Source: Tubiluchus corallicola (lineage: Eukaryota; Priapulida; Priapulimorpha; Priapulimorphida; Tubiluchidae). Taken from it: 64,000 nt of DNA. This document shows, piece by piece, positions 42,039-54,408 of this stretch (positions are counted from its first letter, which is position 1; every line of letters starts with the position of its first letter). The DNA is taken from assembly GCA_030141605.1 (NCBI GenBank), contig JAQGDQ010000082.1, forward strand, positions 1-64,000, in the 5' to 3' direction. A program made the position numbers and the translations under genes. The notes below the pieces were generated by a model. The model was given only the letters and a program-made list of their open reading frames with translations. It did no database searches and was not told the origin of the DNA.

Positions 42039-44157
42039 AAACACCAATGCCAAAAGAAAAGTCCAAAAGGAGCTCAGAGCCATGCAGGACTCCTGGCTAA
42101 GTGCAAAAGCTGACCAAATTCAAACCTTCGCAGACAGAAAGGATCAAAAGAACTTTTATCAGGCTATCAAAGCTATTTACGGACCGCCCAAGTCTGGCAC
42201 AACACCAATTCTTAGTGCCGATAGATCAACCCTTCTCACTGAAAATGATAAGATTCTCCAACGCTGGGCTGAACATTTCAACATCATTCTAAATCGACCA
42301 TCCTCAATAAATGACGAGGCCATAGAAAGACTACCCCAAGTCCCTATCAACAGATCTCTTGAAAATCTCCCATCAGAGAAAGAGGTAGAGAAAGCCATAA
42401 AGAGCCTGTCCAGCGGCAAAGCACCCGGAGCTGACTCCATCCCAGCTGAAATATATGCAAACGGCGGCCCTAAACTACAGACAAAACTGACGGAGCTGTT
42501 CCAATTTATGTGGAAACAAGAAAAACTACCGCAGGACTTCAAAGATGCCACAATCATCCACCTCTATAAGCGGAAAGGAAACAGACAGCAGTGCGACAAT
42601 CACAGGGGCATCTCACTCCTATCGATTGCTGGCAAAATCCTGGCAAGAATTCTTCTAGATCGTCTCAACACACACCTAGAGAAAGATCTTCTACCTGAAA
42701 GTCAGTGTGGATTTAGACAGGGACGCAGCACAGTTGATATGATCTTTGCAGTGCGGCAGCTGCAAGAAAAATCCAGAGAACAACATGTCAACCTACTGAC
42801 AACCTTCGTTGACCTCACTAAGGCCTTCGACACCGTGTCTCGCGAAGGACTCTGGAAAATCATGGCTAAATTTGGATGCCCTGACAAGTTTATAAAGCTG
42901 ATCAGAGAATTCCATGATGGTATGCAAGCGACAGTTCAGGACAACGGGAAATATTCAGACCCATTCGCAGTCTCCAACGGCGTAAAACAGGGCTGTGTGC
43001 TGGCACCGACTCTCTTCAGCATGATGTTCTCCGCAATGCTCACCGATGCATACAGAGACAGGAATGTCGGTATTGACATCCGTTACAGGACAGATGGAAA
43101 ACTTTTCAATCTTCGCAGACTGCAGGCCAAGACCAAAGTCAAAGAAGACACCATCCGTGACCTCTTATTTGCAGACGACTGCGCTCTCAATGCCACCTCA
43201 GAGCAAGACATGCAGGAAAGTGTTAACCTCTTTGCACAGGCATGCGATGATTTTGGCCTCACTATTAACACAAAAAAGACAGAGGTCCTACTTCAGCCTG
43301 CCCCTGACAGCACATATGTAGAACCAACCATCACTATCAAAAATGAGAAACTGACGGCAGCCAACAAGTTCGTTTACTTGGGTAGCACCCTATCAAGATC
43401 AGCTACCATTGATGATGAAGCAGCCTTCAGAATATCAAGAGCCAGTGCAGCCTTTGGAAACCTAAGAACAACATGCTGGGAAAGACGAGGCATCAAGCTG
43501 TCAACTAAACTCAAAGTCTACAATGCTGTAGTCATTCCATCTCTGCTGTATGCCTGCGAGTCGTGGACAGTCTATAGTCGCCATGCCAGACAACTAAACT
43601 CCTTCCACCTGCGTTGTCTAAGACAACTCCTCAAGATCAGCTGGCAGGACTACATACCAGACACTGAAGTCCTCGAGAGAGCACAATCCATCAGTGTTCA
43701 TGCAATGCTTAAGGCAGCACAACTGAAATGGGCTGGTCATGTTCGACGTATGGAAGATCACAGACTGCCAAAGAGACTCATGTACTGCGAGCTGAAAGAA
43801 GGGCAACGGTCAGTTGGAGGGCAACGGAAAAGATACAAAGACACCCTCAAAGCCAGCCTGAAAGAATGCAACATCAATGTCGACTCCTGGGAAGATGTGG
43901 CACAGGAGAGATCACGTTGGCGGTCCCTCATCAAATCGGGAGTGAGCAACTATGAGTCCAGGCGCATCCAAGTTAGGCAGGAGAAAAGACAGCTTCGAAA
44001 AGACAGACAACGCAATGCCTATAAAGATACACCATTCTCATGTCCTCACTGCAGGAGGAGGTTCTCAGCAAAAATCGGGCTTATAAGCCACCTCCGTACC
44101 CATCCTATGGTGTCAGAATGAAGTCATGGTCCTCTTCGACTATGAAGGACGAACTAC
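42039..44157 (+). mobile_element. Recently inserted, 5'-truncated non-LTR retrotransposon
   Basis: A 2,119-bp insert bounded by a perfect 12-bp target-site duplication, much richer in GC than the host DNA on either side. It begins inside the protein frame (no ORF1 or endonuclease) and ends about 35 bp after the stop, as expected for target-primed reverse transcription that stopped early. Intact coding and perfect duplication indicate a young insertion. Confidence 0.92.
42040..44121 (+). CDS. LINE reverse transcriptase with C-terminal C2H2 zinc finger (N-terminally truncated)
   Basis: An uninterrupted frame of 693 codons. Its apparent upstream extension to 41995 is host DNA outside the target-site duplication. 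RT motifs in order: SSGKAPGADSIPAEIY, DNHRGISLLSIAGKILARIL, CGFRQGRSTVDMIF, VDLTKAFDTVSREGLW (catalytic Asp), NGVKQGCVLAPTLFSMMFS, LLFADDCAL (catalytic Asp pair) and KFVYLGSTLS. The thumb region includes YACESWTVYSRHARQLN and LKWAGHVRRMEDHRLPK. The last 25 residues form one C2H2 finger (CPHC, then H-x3-RTH spacing). The endonuclease is missing, so the copy is not autonomous. I recognise the family as one common in invertebrates and some fishes but do not fix its clade name. Confidence 0.92.
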   Translation, partial: NTNAKRKVQKELRAMQDSWLSAKADQIQTFADRKDQKNFYQAIKAIYGPPKSGTTPILSADRSTLLTENDKILQRWAEHFNIILNRPSSINDEAIERLPQVPINRSLENLPSEKEVEKAIKSLSSGKAPGADSIPAEIYANGGPKLQTKLTELFQFMWKQEKLPQDFKDATIIHLYKRKGNRQQCDNHRGISLLSIAGKILARILLDRLNTHLEKDLLPESQCGFRQGRSTVDMIFAVRQLQEKSREQHVNLLTTFVDLTKAFDTVSREGLWKIMAKFGCPDKFIKLIREFHDGMQATVQDNGKYSDPFAVSNGVKQGCVLAPTLFSMMFSAMLTDAYRDRNVGIDIRYRTDGKLFNLRRLQAKTKVKEDTIRDLLFADDCALNATSEQDMQESVNLFAQACDDFGLTINTKKTEVLLQPAPDSTYVEPTITIKNEKLTAANKFVYLGSTLSRSATIDDEAAFRISRASAAFGNLRTTCWERRGIKLSTKLKVYNAVVIPSLLYACESWTVYSRHARQLNSFHLRCLRQLLKISWQDYIPDTEVLERAQSISVHAMLKAAQLKWAGHVRRMEDHRLPKRLMYCELKEGQRSVGGQRKRYKDTLKASLKECNINVDSWEDVAQERSRWRSLIKSGVSNYESRRIQVRQEKRQLRKDRQRNAYKDTPFSCPHCRRRFSAKIGLISHLRTHPMVSE

Positions 44158-44169
44158 TAAACAGTCAAT
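44158..44169 (+). repeat. Right target-site duplication
   Basis: taaacagtcaat, the partner of 42027-42038. Confidence 0.85.
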
Positions 44170-44268
44170 TTAATCTACTTATATGGGACATTTCTGTGCT
44201 GATTTTTGTGCAATAAACTATTTCGGTGCTATTAACTTCTATTGGAAACGTTTCTGTCATCACAGGTG

Positions 44269-44338
44269 CTATATATATATATATATATATACATATATAT
44301 GTATATATATATATATATACATATATATGTATATATAT
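44269..44338. repeat. (TA)n microsatellite with internal CATATATATG palindromes
   Basis: Alternating TA with regular acatatatatgt interruptions, able to form cruciforms. Confidence 0.9.
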
Positions 44339-44931
44339 GCTCGAACTTTTGACCCTTTTTAATTTGTTGGGTTCTTCCAATAGGTGTCGCAAGCGTTTTA
44401 TTGGTGTTTCACTTCAAATATCTCTATTTTTAATGTTGGCAAACATCTAGTACTTTTGTTCGACATCTGTTTTTTCGTATTTTTAAATCTTTGTTCAAAT
44501 TTTGATACCGAAATGATTATTTAAGGTCTAGATAGTACAAATCAGTGTAATTTTATCTGATGAAAGCTATAGGCCTATGTGTTCGTACAAAGGCTACGTT
44601 AATATCTGCAATAACTTTATCAAATATGTGTAAATTGCGAATATTGGTATCATAAACTTGTGTTCGTACTAGTACTATACCATGTTTAAGCGAAATTTGA
44701 ATGTGGCGTCGCTGGACGCGTGAAGTGATCTGGGGCCCCGCCAGGTATTACTCAGGTGTGTTTCCACGCATCGCTGATTACGCCGGGAAGCTGAGAACTT
44801 CAATAGATAGGTACAGCGTCTGTTAGGTTACCTTGGTTTGAACGTTTTCTAAGGATCGATTACACGACTATAAGGCTTACCGTACATGGAATTGCTGAGC
44901 AAGCGTTTGAAATGCTGTAAGAACAATCAAG

Positions 44932-47651
44932 ATGGATTCTAGATCTGTGATGATATTTCTTTCTGGATTGCTTATTGTAGTACTAGCACTTTTTACAAAC
45001 GGTAAGTATTTTGCCGGCTTATCAGAAAACCGTACTGTTAATGTTAATTTTCAAGCATATGTACATTTAGCCAATAGCAGGTAATTAAGATAGTTATTGC
45101 CTACATATTATAAGTACTAATAAATAATATGGGAGTAGGCTTATAATAATATAACTAAAATTTTAAAGCAGAATTATTTTGCTGTTTGTTGTAACAATGC
45201 AACAAAGCATTTTTCAAAATTCGAAACACAAACATAAAAAATAAGTTTACTGCCTGTGCTAAAACTAAAAGACGTGTTTTCTTTCTCAATTAAAAATTTG
45301 TGACGATTATTATTGCTGATTGAATAATAGGCGTTATATTTTGGCGGTATATAACAATATACCGCATTATATTGCAGTATCAGTAGAACAATTTCTGGAC
45401 ACTGGTTTGTATGGAAATTATAAGAACAGAGCAGTTCTTGATTAGCATAAACATACAAGATATAAGAAGTAAGGACAATTTATTTCACACATGCAAATCA
45501 AAAACGTACAATGTACAATGCTGACAATAATATTTGCTTAAGTGTGAGGGTAACTTCATGACTATAAGCAGTCTCAAGGAAGCTACCCTTCTATAAGGTG
45601 CATAAATTATAACAGTGGTGCGTGGTGTGTCATACAAAACTACAATTATTAACAATATTTGCATAGCATATACTATTATACTAATTAAGTATAATATAGA
45701 ATGTAATGGAATTGAAGAAACAGAATAAAAAAATTAAAATTAAATTGTCCCCAATGTGGTAATAATGAGTGTACAATATAATACAGAAAAAAGCAAAAAT
45801 ATCACAAATTATGCCTATTAGAAACAACTAATGTAAATGGAAATAAAATGGCAAAGAAGAAAATTCAGATTAAATTATTTTCAGTTTATTGTATTTTAAC
45901 TGAGTTGCTCGGTTGCAAAGTACTTTTATAAAAGGTCTATTTTTTGTATGATGCTGATTTTGTTCTTGTTCTTGTTATTCACGTAGTTGCAATAAATTAA
46001 TTGTCAGATTTTAGAGTTATTCCCTCTAAAAACTCACTTTACAGTTTTTAGAAACGGTCATGACAACAGCAATTAGTGTTCTAAATGATGTGTATATTAT
46101 CCAGGCAGTTTAGCAGAATATGCAAGTAATCCAATGTTTTTCATTCTGGACAAGTTTGGGCTATAACCTGCAAGTGAACTGCAAAACTTAACCTAAACCT
46201 AAAGATAATTTTGTATGCTGTTATTTCTCTTCAGGAGTTTTTAGTCTGAAGTGCTACGAATGTAATTCCCTTCTTGTAAACAACTGCTTTGATCCTTTTG
46301 ACAACAAGACTCACAAGATCGGAGAATGTTTAACATCCACAAGGGAGAGGCGTTTAGCACATTATGCAATACACAACGACCGGAGAGTTTTGCGTAACGA
46401 GTACCCTGTTTGTAGGAAAACTGTATTAAAAGGTTTGTCTCGCTTTTCACAGATTTCTTTTTATCTCCGGAGCCCTTGCACTTTTAAGCTGGATCATCTA
46501 AAAAAACGTTCACAAAATTAATTCGTAATCCTTCATCCTGGCAGAAGTTTTTGTAAAACAGACCCATATGGCTTTACTGCCATATAAACACAATTTCTTC
46601 TTTTTTCGAATAATGAAAAATTTCCCTTTAAGATTACCCATCAGTCTAGGTTAGGTCATTTTCTTCTAAACAGTCAACAGAGTTCTGGCAATGAATACTG
46701 TCACTTTTGAAAGTTTTACCTGCCATCCTTTGAGGAACACTGTGTGAAAAACATCCTAGCAGTGCTTGGTGGTTGTCCTGGAAGGCAATTTATACCTCTT
46801 TGTAGAGAGGAGAGACTAGTCTATATGGTGATGTGGATCTTTTGTAAATGACTCTACCAAGATGAAGGGCTGCAAGTTAGTTTGGAGGAACGTTTTTTCT
46901 GGGTGATTCTGTATAAGACAATCATTGCAATGTAAGGTATTAGGCTAACTGGTCAAGGAGACATAAGCATTTGATCTGCTTTAATCATTCTCAGACCTTT
47001 CAATTTTTTTCAAAATCTTTGGGATTGATCATTGATTTAGCCGAAGGCACATAGTATTCAGGTGACTACCGAAAAATTATTCGTGGGGTGATTTGGGTTT
47101 TCAAGTTATGCACTGGTTTTGTTGCCTAATTTAAGTGTTTAAGTGTTTTTCCATAATTGAATGTGGTCATTCAACTACATTTGAACTACAATGTACTGAA
47201 ATCATTTGTGCCGTAGTTATTCAATTCCAATTTTGCCAACTACAAATATATATATTTAGACAAACATAAATGTATATGTACTTATATTTACTGTAAAATA
47301 ATTATAATGTGTCACACCATTAACGTTGCGCGCAATGGCACTGTTCATAAGATAAATATGATAATATGAAATGCATTCGAATTTAATGCAATCTTTTTCC
47401 TTGTTGCAGTGGAAGATGACTACAGAATCATCAGAGATTGTGCTTGGCTTGTCGATGAAGTCATAGTGCACGAAAATGGCACACGGGAACCAAAACTTGA
47501 AAGTTGGCCATGTATAGACAGAGCTGGCACGTGGCACATAAAACAGCGTGTGTGCCATTGCACAACAGATGGATGCAATTCCTCCGGCCAAAATGTGTTG
47601 TCATTAACATTAATTGGGCTTGGACTGTTGCTGCCATTACTGTATCTGTGA
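44932..47651 (+). CDS. Ly6/quiver-type GPI-anchored protein B (10 cysteines)
   Basis: Exons 44932-45001, 46235-46432 and 47410-47651, both introns in phase 1, 169 residues. Exon 1 codes the signal peptide (VMIFLSGLLIVVLALFT). The mature domain starts KCYECNS. The NCFDPFDNKTHKIGEC block with its DPF motif, then VCRKTV and YRIIRDCAW, is the fly quiver/sleepless pattern, and CHCTTDGCN closes the domain. There are ten cysteines, the full three-finger set. NKT and NGT are possible N-glycosylation sites. The tail NVLSLTLIGLGLLLPLLYL is a GPI signal. Secreted and membrane-anchored; the partner is unknown. It is first of three tandem genes. The GC-rich stretch at 44700-44800 may be its promoter. Confidence 0.9.
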
Positions 47652-47826
47652 TGATGTGTAATTATTACCACGGACCTCAAGAGAAACTGCAGTTTTTGCA
47701 GACTTTGGCAATGTGCTCCATTTTGTACAGAGACATTGATTGGTACCAGTTTTTTATTCCCGGCACACATGATGCAAAATCTGTCTGCAATAACTTGTCT
47801 AACAGATTTTTGCTCTTCTGCGGCTG

Positions 47827-47832
47827 AATAAA
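47827..47832 (+). terminator. Candidate poly(A) signal of Ly6 gene B
   Basis: AATAAA 176 bp after the stop codon. A second AATAAA at 49067-49072 could end a longer 3' UTR. Confidence 0.5.
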
Positions 47833-50776
47833 TTAATTAACTTTGTTACGTGCAGGTTTTTTCAGACAAACTCTTCCTGCTCTCGTGTGCATACAGGCTC
47901 GGTACAAAAATGTGTCAGACAAAATCATATCAGGTGAAAAAAAGCAATCGTTTAGTCATGCATCATTTGATTATTGTTATTGAGGTTACCTACGGCATAT
48001 ATTGCTTCTACATAAGTTGCCGTGTGCAGCTAGTGTTAGTGTGTGATCTATGATTTTAAGCACAGATATTTAATTTTATTTTCTTACTTTAATAAGAGTA
48101 AAGCCGTAGATATAATTTCTGAGATTCTCAGGTTTGCATGGTTTGTCATTTTTCATATGAAGAACTGCAGATTAACGTGTTGTATCTTTTGAGTCCTCAA
48201 GAAATAATAGTTCTAAAAGTTCTAAGCAAAGAATCAGAATGAGAAACAAATTGTAAATACTGTTTTATCAGTTTAAGTAACTGATTGCTGCTATGACATT
48301 GTTTCATTAAAATAAGATAAGATCAACCAGCTGACAGTAAATATACTGATCAAAAGAGAACCGTCCCATCGGTTTGTGATGCTATGTACCAATCAATTGT
48401 GCAGTGGGTTTTTGTAAAGTCTACAGAGCAATAATAATTGTATAAACTTTATATATTTTTATCCTTGCCTGATTGTAAATATTATCTTTTATACAGTTTC
48501 TAAAGTTTATTATGCTAGATTTATGTTTAGTGACTGATAGATAAACTAGCCATAGGTTCTAATAGCTTCAGTTAATTTTTATTTTTACTAAAGTACTGGG
48601 TGTTTTATGGGAATCACTAGTGGAACATTTTAAGATTTTTTTTGCTATTTCTCTAGTAACCTAGCAGAGGTCTAATTTTCATATCTGTTTATGCCTCGTC
48701 TATTGATATTTTTGTAACAAGTTGTATTCAATAGACCTCGTGTTTTCATTACAGCATGTGTACTTCCAATCTGGCCTAATGGTGATGTCCAGTTTTAACT
48801 GTTTTAGGTTGATCTCCGTCCAAACGTTTTTTTACATCGTTTACCTTTGCATAAATATCTGTAGTTTGTAGAGCTCTACGTATCACAAGTTGTCGCTGTT
48901 GCTACATTGAATATTATTGTAGGTGTGAGTCGACTCTATATCATCAAAACATTACCAGCTTTAAAGGAATACTTCTCCTTTTAATAGATGGCACCACCTT
49001 GTACATAATAATATCACCACTGGTGCTGATTTGAACCCTGCCATCTATTATAATTAATAATGATTCAATAAAAGCCAGTGATCTTTAACAGCATTTGAAA
49101 TTCGTGGTTTGGCTAAACGTCTGTTAATACTCTTGTATAATTCTTAGCCCTGTTTGTGTCTGTACTGTACATACGGAACCCGGAAAAGTTGGAGCTGCAA
49201 TGCCATGCTGCTTCTACTATTTGGTTTGGGTTTAGTACTGCAAGAGATTTAAGCTTTTGAAAATACTCATTAGAATGAGCACATATCTGTAAATATTTTC
49301 TATTAAAGCGCATAAGACTTTATCTGCAATGCATAATCTTTGTTTATATGTTAGAATCTCTCACTGAGTAACAGAAGAAGTGTGTCTTCACTGGGCTAAA
49401 TTAAAGTTAAATTCCCTTATTTAAGCTAAATAAAGCTATAGTTTCTGTGTTGAACCCCTTTTATATTAACTTTTTGTTACTAGTATTGGATAAACAGACA
49501 AAATTTACTCTTATTGGTCATTTCCAGTAACAAGCTTAATTATAAAGACACTGACTACATGGCTAATTGTAAGCCTTTTGCTTTGAGACACTGTCTTCCT
49601 GATAAAGGCAGTAGGCAGTTTTTGCAGATGGTCAAAGGACATAACAAAAGCCAACAATTTACATAGTTAAAGATATCTGTTTCCGATTAGTAGATGGATG
49701 ACGACCGTAGGCAATAAGCAATGTGTATGAGCCTGGTACAATATTTTTCGTTTTTGCTTTTTGTAAGCCCATACGTGTAATAAAAACATACATGAATGCC
49801 AGTCTTAGGAAGAAGACTATATATTACGACCCAGCATTACTACTGTTAATAAAAACTTGTTGGTATTATAATGACAGCTTCTGAATTACCATGTTAGTCA
49901 TTGTAAGTGTTCCAGTGGACACACGTTCCACATTTATTAGCAAACTTTATGTCTGTCACCTATATGTTAAAATAAGTCATCTTTTAAGAATAAAAATGTA
50001 CATATTTGACAAACTTGTGTGTTGTATACTCTATAGACTGCCTCGGTTACTAATTGTCGCTTTGCAAATTTTTTATATATTTTAAAATACATGATTTAGC
50101 ACAAATTAATTTTTACTAGCAAGAATAGTAACGATGAGCTGTCAAATCCCATAATAGAAAGGAAAGAAAAAACACGACGTTTCAGCCTACCACCGCAGCT
50201 AAAATTCAGGTCTGTCCTTCACCTATCGTCACGTTCTTTCTTTCTTCCTTGTTTTTAGTTATAAACTCTTAGTTATGTTTATGGACGTCATCTGCACGAC
50301 CGTTCTACCGTTTATGGTCAGTAAATAGCGTACACGGTGCATGGGTAGTGAGCCAGTGCAGGCCTGCAAAACAACAATGCCCAAATGATAATAAATCTCT
50401 GCTTTCTTTCGTCATTCAGCGCACCAACCAGTTTTCTAAGCTCGCAAGGGGTGGCGCCATGAACACTAAGCGTTCCATCCTTTGCTGCAAAATGAAGTCG
50501 CCGATTTGGAAAAACAAAATATTTGCTGTCATTAACTGCTTCTTAAAGTCTTTGCACGAATTCTGTAGGTGTAGACGACCATTTACGATTGACCCATAAA
50601 ATTTGAGGCATAGGTCTAATGTCGAAAGTGTCATCGATCTGATAACTGCCGTACTCCTATTGGCCAAAACACGCCAAACCCTTTTAACCTGATTTTACAG
50701 AGTCTATAATTGTAAATATACAATCTTTTACGTGTTGTAAACCATACCGGTTCAGTGTGCATGGAATCTTTTTAAG
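47833..50776. other. Spacer between Ly6 genes B and C
   Basis: AT-rich with no recognised gene. At 50120-50260 a purine arm and a pyrimidine arm flank acgacgtttcagcc, possibly a repeat end. A GC-richer patch at 50340-50670 is open on both strands (minus: RLHLQNSCKDFKKQLMTAN) but without a known domain; it may include the gene C promoter. Confidence 0.35.
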
Positions 50777-52149
50777 ATGGACTCTCAAGTAAAATGTCTT
50801 CACGCAGTTTTCTTCATTTTGGTAACGAGTTGTTCCTTGAGTGGTACGTATCATGTAAATTTGTTAATTTGTGTTTCAGACGTAGGCTCACGAAGGTTTG
50901 TTTTGTTTCAAAATATACGGCAGGATTTCTTCATTGTAATAAATCCACTGGAAAATGCAGCAGGATAGGTATAAGAATAACAGCATTCAATAGCTAACAC
51001 GACATTCATTCTGCTACTTTATGCCTCATGCATATTAAGCGACAAGCTGATGTACCACATGAGCCTTTTGGCTTCTCTTACACATTGCAGTAAGTTCATA
51101 AGCTGACGCAGACGAAGCGCCCTCTGTATAGGAATTTGCTCAGAGACAGAGTTAAAGCAGTTATTCTAAAAGTCTCTTAAATTTCATGACGCTGGTTATT
51201 TGAGTTTTTCAAACTTTATCATGCGCTTAATCATTACCATTTTTTCGTCAGGTACACGCTAAATACCTATTAATATATTTATTGCCACCAAATATCTTAT
51301 ATAGTCTATCAAATTTTAGCGCTGTTTGTTTTCCAATTACGTAACATTAGCGTACATGTTCCCAAGCTGCTTTTATTTAGGAAGTTCATGCAAATTTTGT
51401 CGCGTACTAATAACCAAATTCTATAACAGAAAGACTCAGTGATGCGTTTTGACACAGTTCTTGTGCGTGAAAACATACAGTTCAACTTTCCATTAATGAA
51501 AAAAATGTGTAGTAAATTGGTCATAGTCTATTAGGCTGCACAATGAGAAAGTTCAGTAAGCCTATAATTATAGACACGCTCTTGCAAACTGCAAAATACT
51601 GTAATTATCAGTATACAGTTATTTTGCAACTGTCAGGGTATAAATATGTATTTTTAGTGTATTCCGTATAGCTACATCGTGACTATATTATATAGAGACG
51701 ATAATCGGTTTTCCTCAAATGTCCCGTCCAGACTATAAGTCTTGTTTGCCGGATTTAGTTTCACAGTACTAGCTGTTTCGTGTTCCTGAATCTGAATTTA
51801 ATTATTTGTATTTGTAATATTAATGATTTTTTTGTAATTACCAGGATCTCACGCTCTGAAGTGCTTCTTTTGTAATTCGCAGACTGATGAAGCTTGTCGG
51901 GATCCTTTTGATGACAGAACTATGCCACTTACAGAATGTATGCGTGGAAACGCTAAACCCAACAGTTACCCGATCTGCAGGAAACTGGCTGATCTAAACA
52001 GTAAGATAGAGTTTTTGATGAATAACAATAATAGTATACACATTACAGTTAACAAATAGCAGTGTGCAATGCGTCTGTTTGCCCAGGATCAATGAAATTT
52101 GCAAAACATAAATGATAAACAGTAAACTCAGTTGGTTGAGAAAGGGAGA

Positions 52150-52182
<33 letters not shown>

Positions 52183-52699
52183 GCAGCGAGAGGTAGAGAG
52201 AGAGGAGAGAGAGAGAATGAGAAACAGAAAGAGGAGAGAGAGAAAGAGACAGAGACAGACAGAGAGAAGGAGAGAGAGAGAGCGCGCGGGAGTGGAGGAA
52301 TGGTTAAATGTACAGATAAAATGACATCGATAAAAATAAATGGCTGGGCAATTTTGGATCTTTATACCGCACAGGTTTAGAATACCGCACATAAAACTTC
52401 ATAAAAACGACGTGTTTTTTTTAGATAAGGGTGTCTATACAGTCATTAGAGACTGTGTTTGGTTAAGTCAAGCCAACAATACTCGAGACTGGATGCTACC
52501 GACCTGCAAACAAGAAATGACTAGTCACAGCACTTCTTGCATTTGTGCAACTACCGGATGCAATGGTTATAAGGTGCATCTGCCCACGTCGACAGAGGCA
52601 ACCCGGACCGAGGAAAGCAAATCGTATGCCAACATGCAGCAATCCGCGCCTTCTTATATGTTATTGTTATGTGTCACTGTTATGTTTTTATACAAGTAA
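50777..52699 (+). CDS. Ly6/quiver-type GPI-anchored protein C (10 cysteines)
   Basis: Exons 50777-50843, 51845-52000 and 52425-52699, both introns in phase 1, 165 residues. The signal peptide is CLHAVFFILVTSCSLSG. The mature domain begins KCFFCNSQTDEACRDPFDD, then LTEC, PICRKLAD, YTVIRDCVWL and CICATTGCN. The DPF block and IRDCxWL make it a close paralogue of gene B, which reads DPFDN and IRDCAWL. A longer Ser/Thr/Glu linker (PTSTEATRTEESKS) stands before the hydrophobic GPI tail (YMLLLCVTVMFLY). Intron 2 holds a GA-rich repeat. The exon 3 acceptor follows a run of eight T. Confidence 0.88.
52140..52285. repeat. GA-rich simple sequence
   Basis: Imperfect (GA)n with GACA and GGAG interruptions, in intron 2 of Ly6 gene C. 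The RE-rich and LS-rich frames across it are artefacts. Confidence 0.9.
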
Positions 52700-54195
52700 A
52701 TCAAATAAGATCTTGTCCTCACATTAGAGTTTCCTGTTGAATATGGAGATATTAATTATTGTCTCAGAAATTTATACAGTGAATTATTCTGTTTATAACA
52801 TTTCTAAAAGTTAACAGAAATTTTACCGTAATCGTTTGCAAATTATTGTTATTCGTGTTTAATTTTTTGTTTTACAAAATGTGACACTTCAGAACCCGTT
52901 TTCAACCCGTTCACTAGAATGTGTCGCTCATAGTCACACAAACCAAAAGAGATCTGTAGAGTAGAGAGCACTCAGCTCAGATACGGGACTACATCCTCAC
53001 AAAAATCACTATGGGCAATAATTTATTCAACATTTTTTATCTTGTAACATCGACCTTTCACCTCTTTAGTAAAAAACTACACTGTGTCAAGTTTGGTGAT
53101 TATAGGTTCAGCTGTTTTGATTTTTTTTGTACGGACAGACACTCAGACAAACGCAGACAGACGACGGCATGTGAGTAACAAAGGGCATAAGACTTATTAT
53201 AGTATGATCGCCTGAATTTGTGACCGTTATCTATTAATAAGTGTGACAAATGTGGTACATGCATGTGTGTGTATTTCATAAGGTGCCTCTCTGGGCGATG
53301 CTGATACTTAGCATAACTGTCAGCCTGAGGAGTCCTCACGTCACACCAAGTCGTTGTTAATACATGATGATGCGCGTTTTAAGGATTTTATCTTATGTTA
53401 TGAGTGAAGCATAAAAGTATGACGTTTCAGTTATTTTAAACAGACACTTTTTATTGAGTCATTTTTTAATGCATAGGCCTAAAGATAGGAGGCCTATAAA
53501 GGCCTACGTGTGCGAGTAATGCGTTAATAAATTCACAAGAATTGTAATAATTATTATATCGCGTAAGACACCAGACGGGTACAGTGACGTTATGAACAAT
53601 TTGACACTCTCGTGATTTCTTTTTTTAATTATAGCAGAATAAAAGCCTCTTATATCCGATGAATTTAGACAATTAAAAGGCAAAAAATAAACAACTGAAT
53701 AAATTGTTGTATGAAATATTAACTTTAATATTGTGTTGTGTTCGGTTTTTTACAAGTAAGTAGGTTCACACGTTTCGTTTTCAAAAGTTACTTTTATACG
53801 ATGTCATCGGAATTTAGTTAACGAAAAACAATTTTCAAGTTTTATCGTATATTTTAATTTATAATATATTATGTGCATGCAGCCTGGTTGTTGTAGAAGT
53901 CTAAAGTGAGCCACCTTTTTTACACAATAGTATTTTTTTAATTCTACGTAATTTAGATGCAGTATAAGCACAATTATTTATTTCGAAAATCTAGCTTTAT
54001 ACTTTTCCTAAAACAAATGTGTCGTCCCTATATGTTTTAATTTATTTTCCTTGTACCTTTAATTTGTAATCATGTTCCCGGTTACTTTACTTTGCGGAAA
54101 AGCTACCGTGTGGCGCTGCAGTCTTACAGGTAGATACATTCATCTGGGAAACAGGTAAGCTGAGCAGCAGAGCATGCATAATGTGGCGCATCAAG
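52700..54195. other. Spacer between Ly6 genes C and D
   Basis: No gene recognised. 53080-53170 (ggttcagctgttttgat, then cagacagac units) looks like part of a dispersed repeat. A pair of AGGCCTA motifs lies near 53480-53510. Confidence 0.4.
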
Positions 54196-54202
54196 TATAA
54201 AA
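54196..54202 (+). promoter_or_regulatory. Possible TATA box of Ly6 gene D
   Basis: TATAAAA 207 bp before the ATG of gene D. This would place the start of transcription near 54225. AT-rich background makes it weak. Confidence 0.25.
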
Positions 54203-54408
54203 AAGATCCTTATTTAACTATGCAGGTTAACATATTTAAAATTACGTTCTATTTATAAATACAAGACGAATTATTTTCCTCGAACAACGCTTGTTACACT
54301 GATTGGGGCGCATGTCAAACTGAACAAAAGAGTGTTGAACACTTAGGGCACCCCGATGGTATCTGCCTCTGCACGTACAGCAATCACCAACTGCCATAAT
54401 GATTCAAC

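Noticed and set aside
41995-42039. N-terminal extension and apparent start of the LINE protein
   Set aside because: It lies before and within the left target-site duplication, so it is host sequence.
50416-50667. Minus-strand frame of 83 codons in a GC-richer patch
   Set aside because: No recognised domain, both strands open, and no splice or start evidence.
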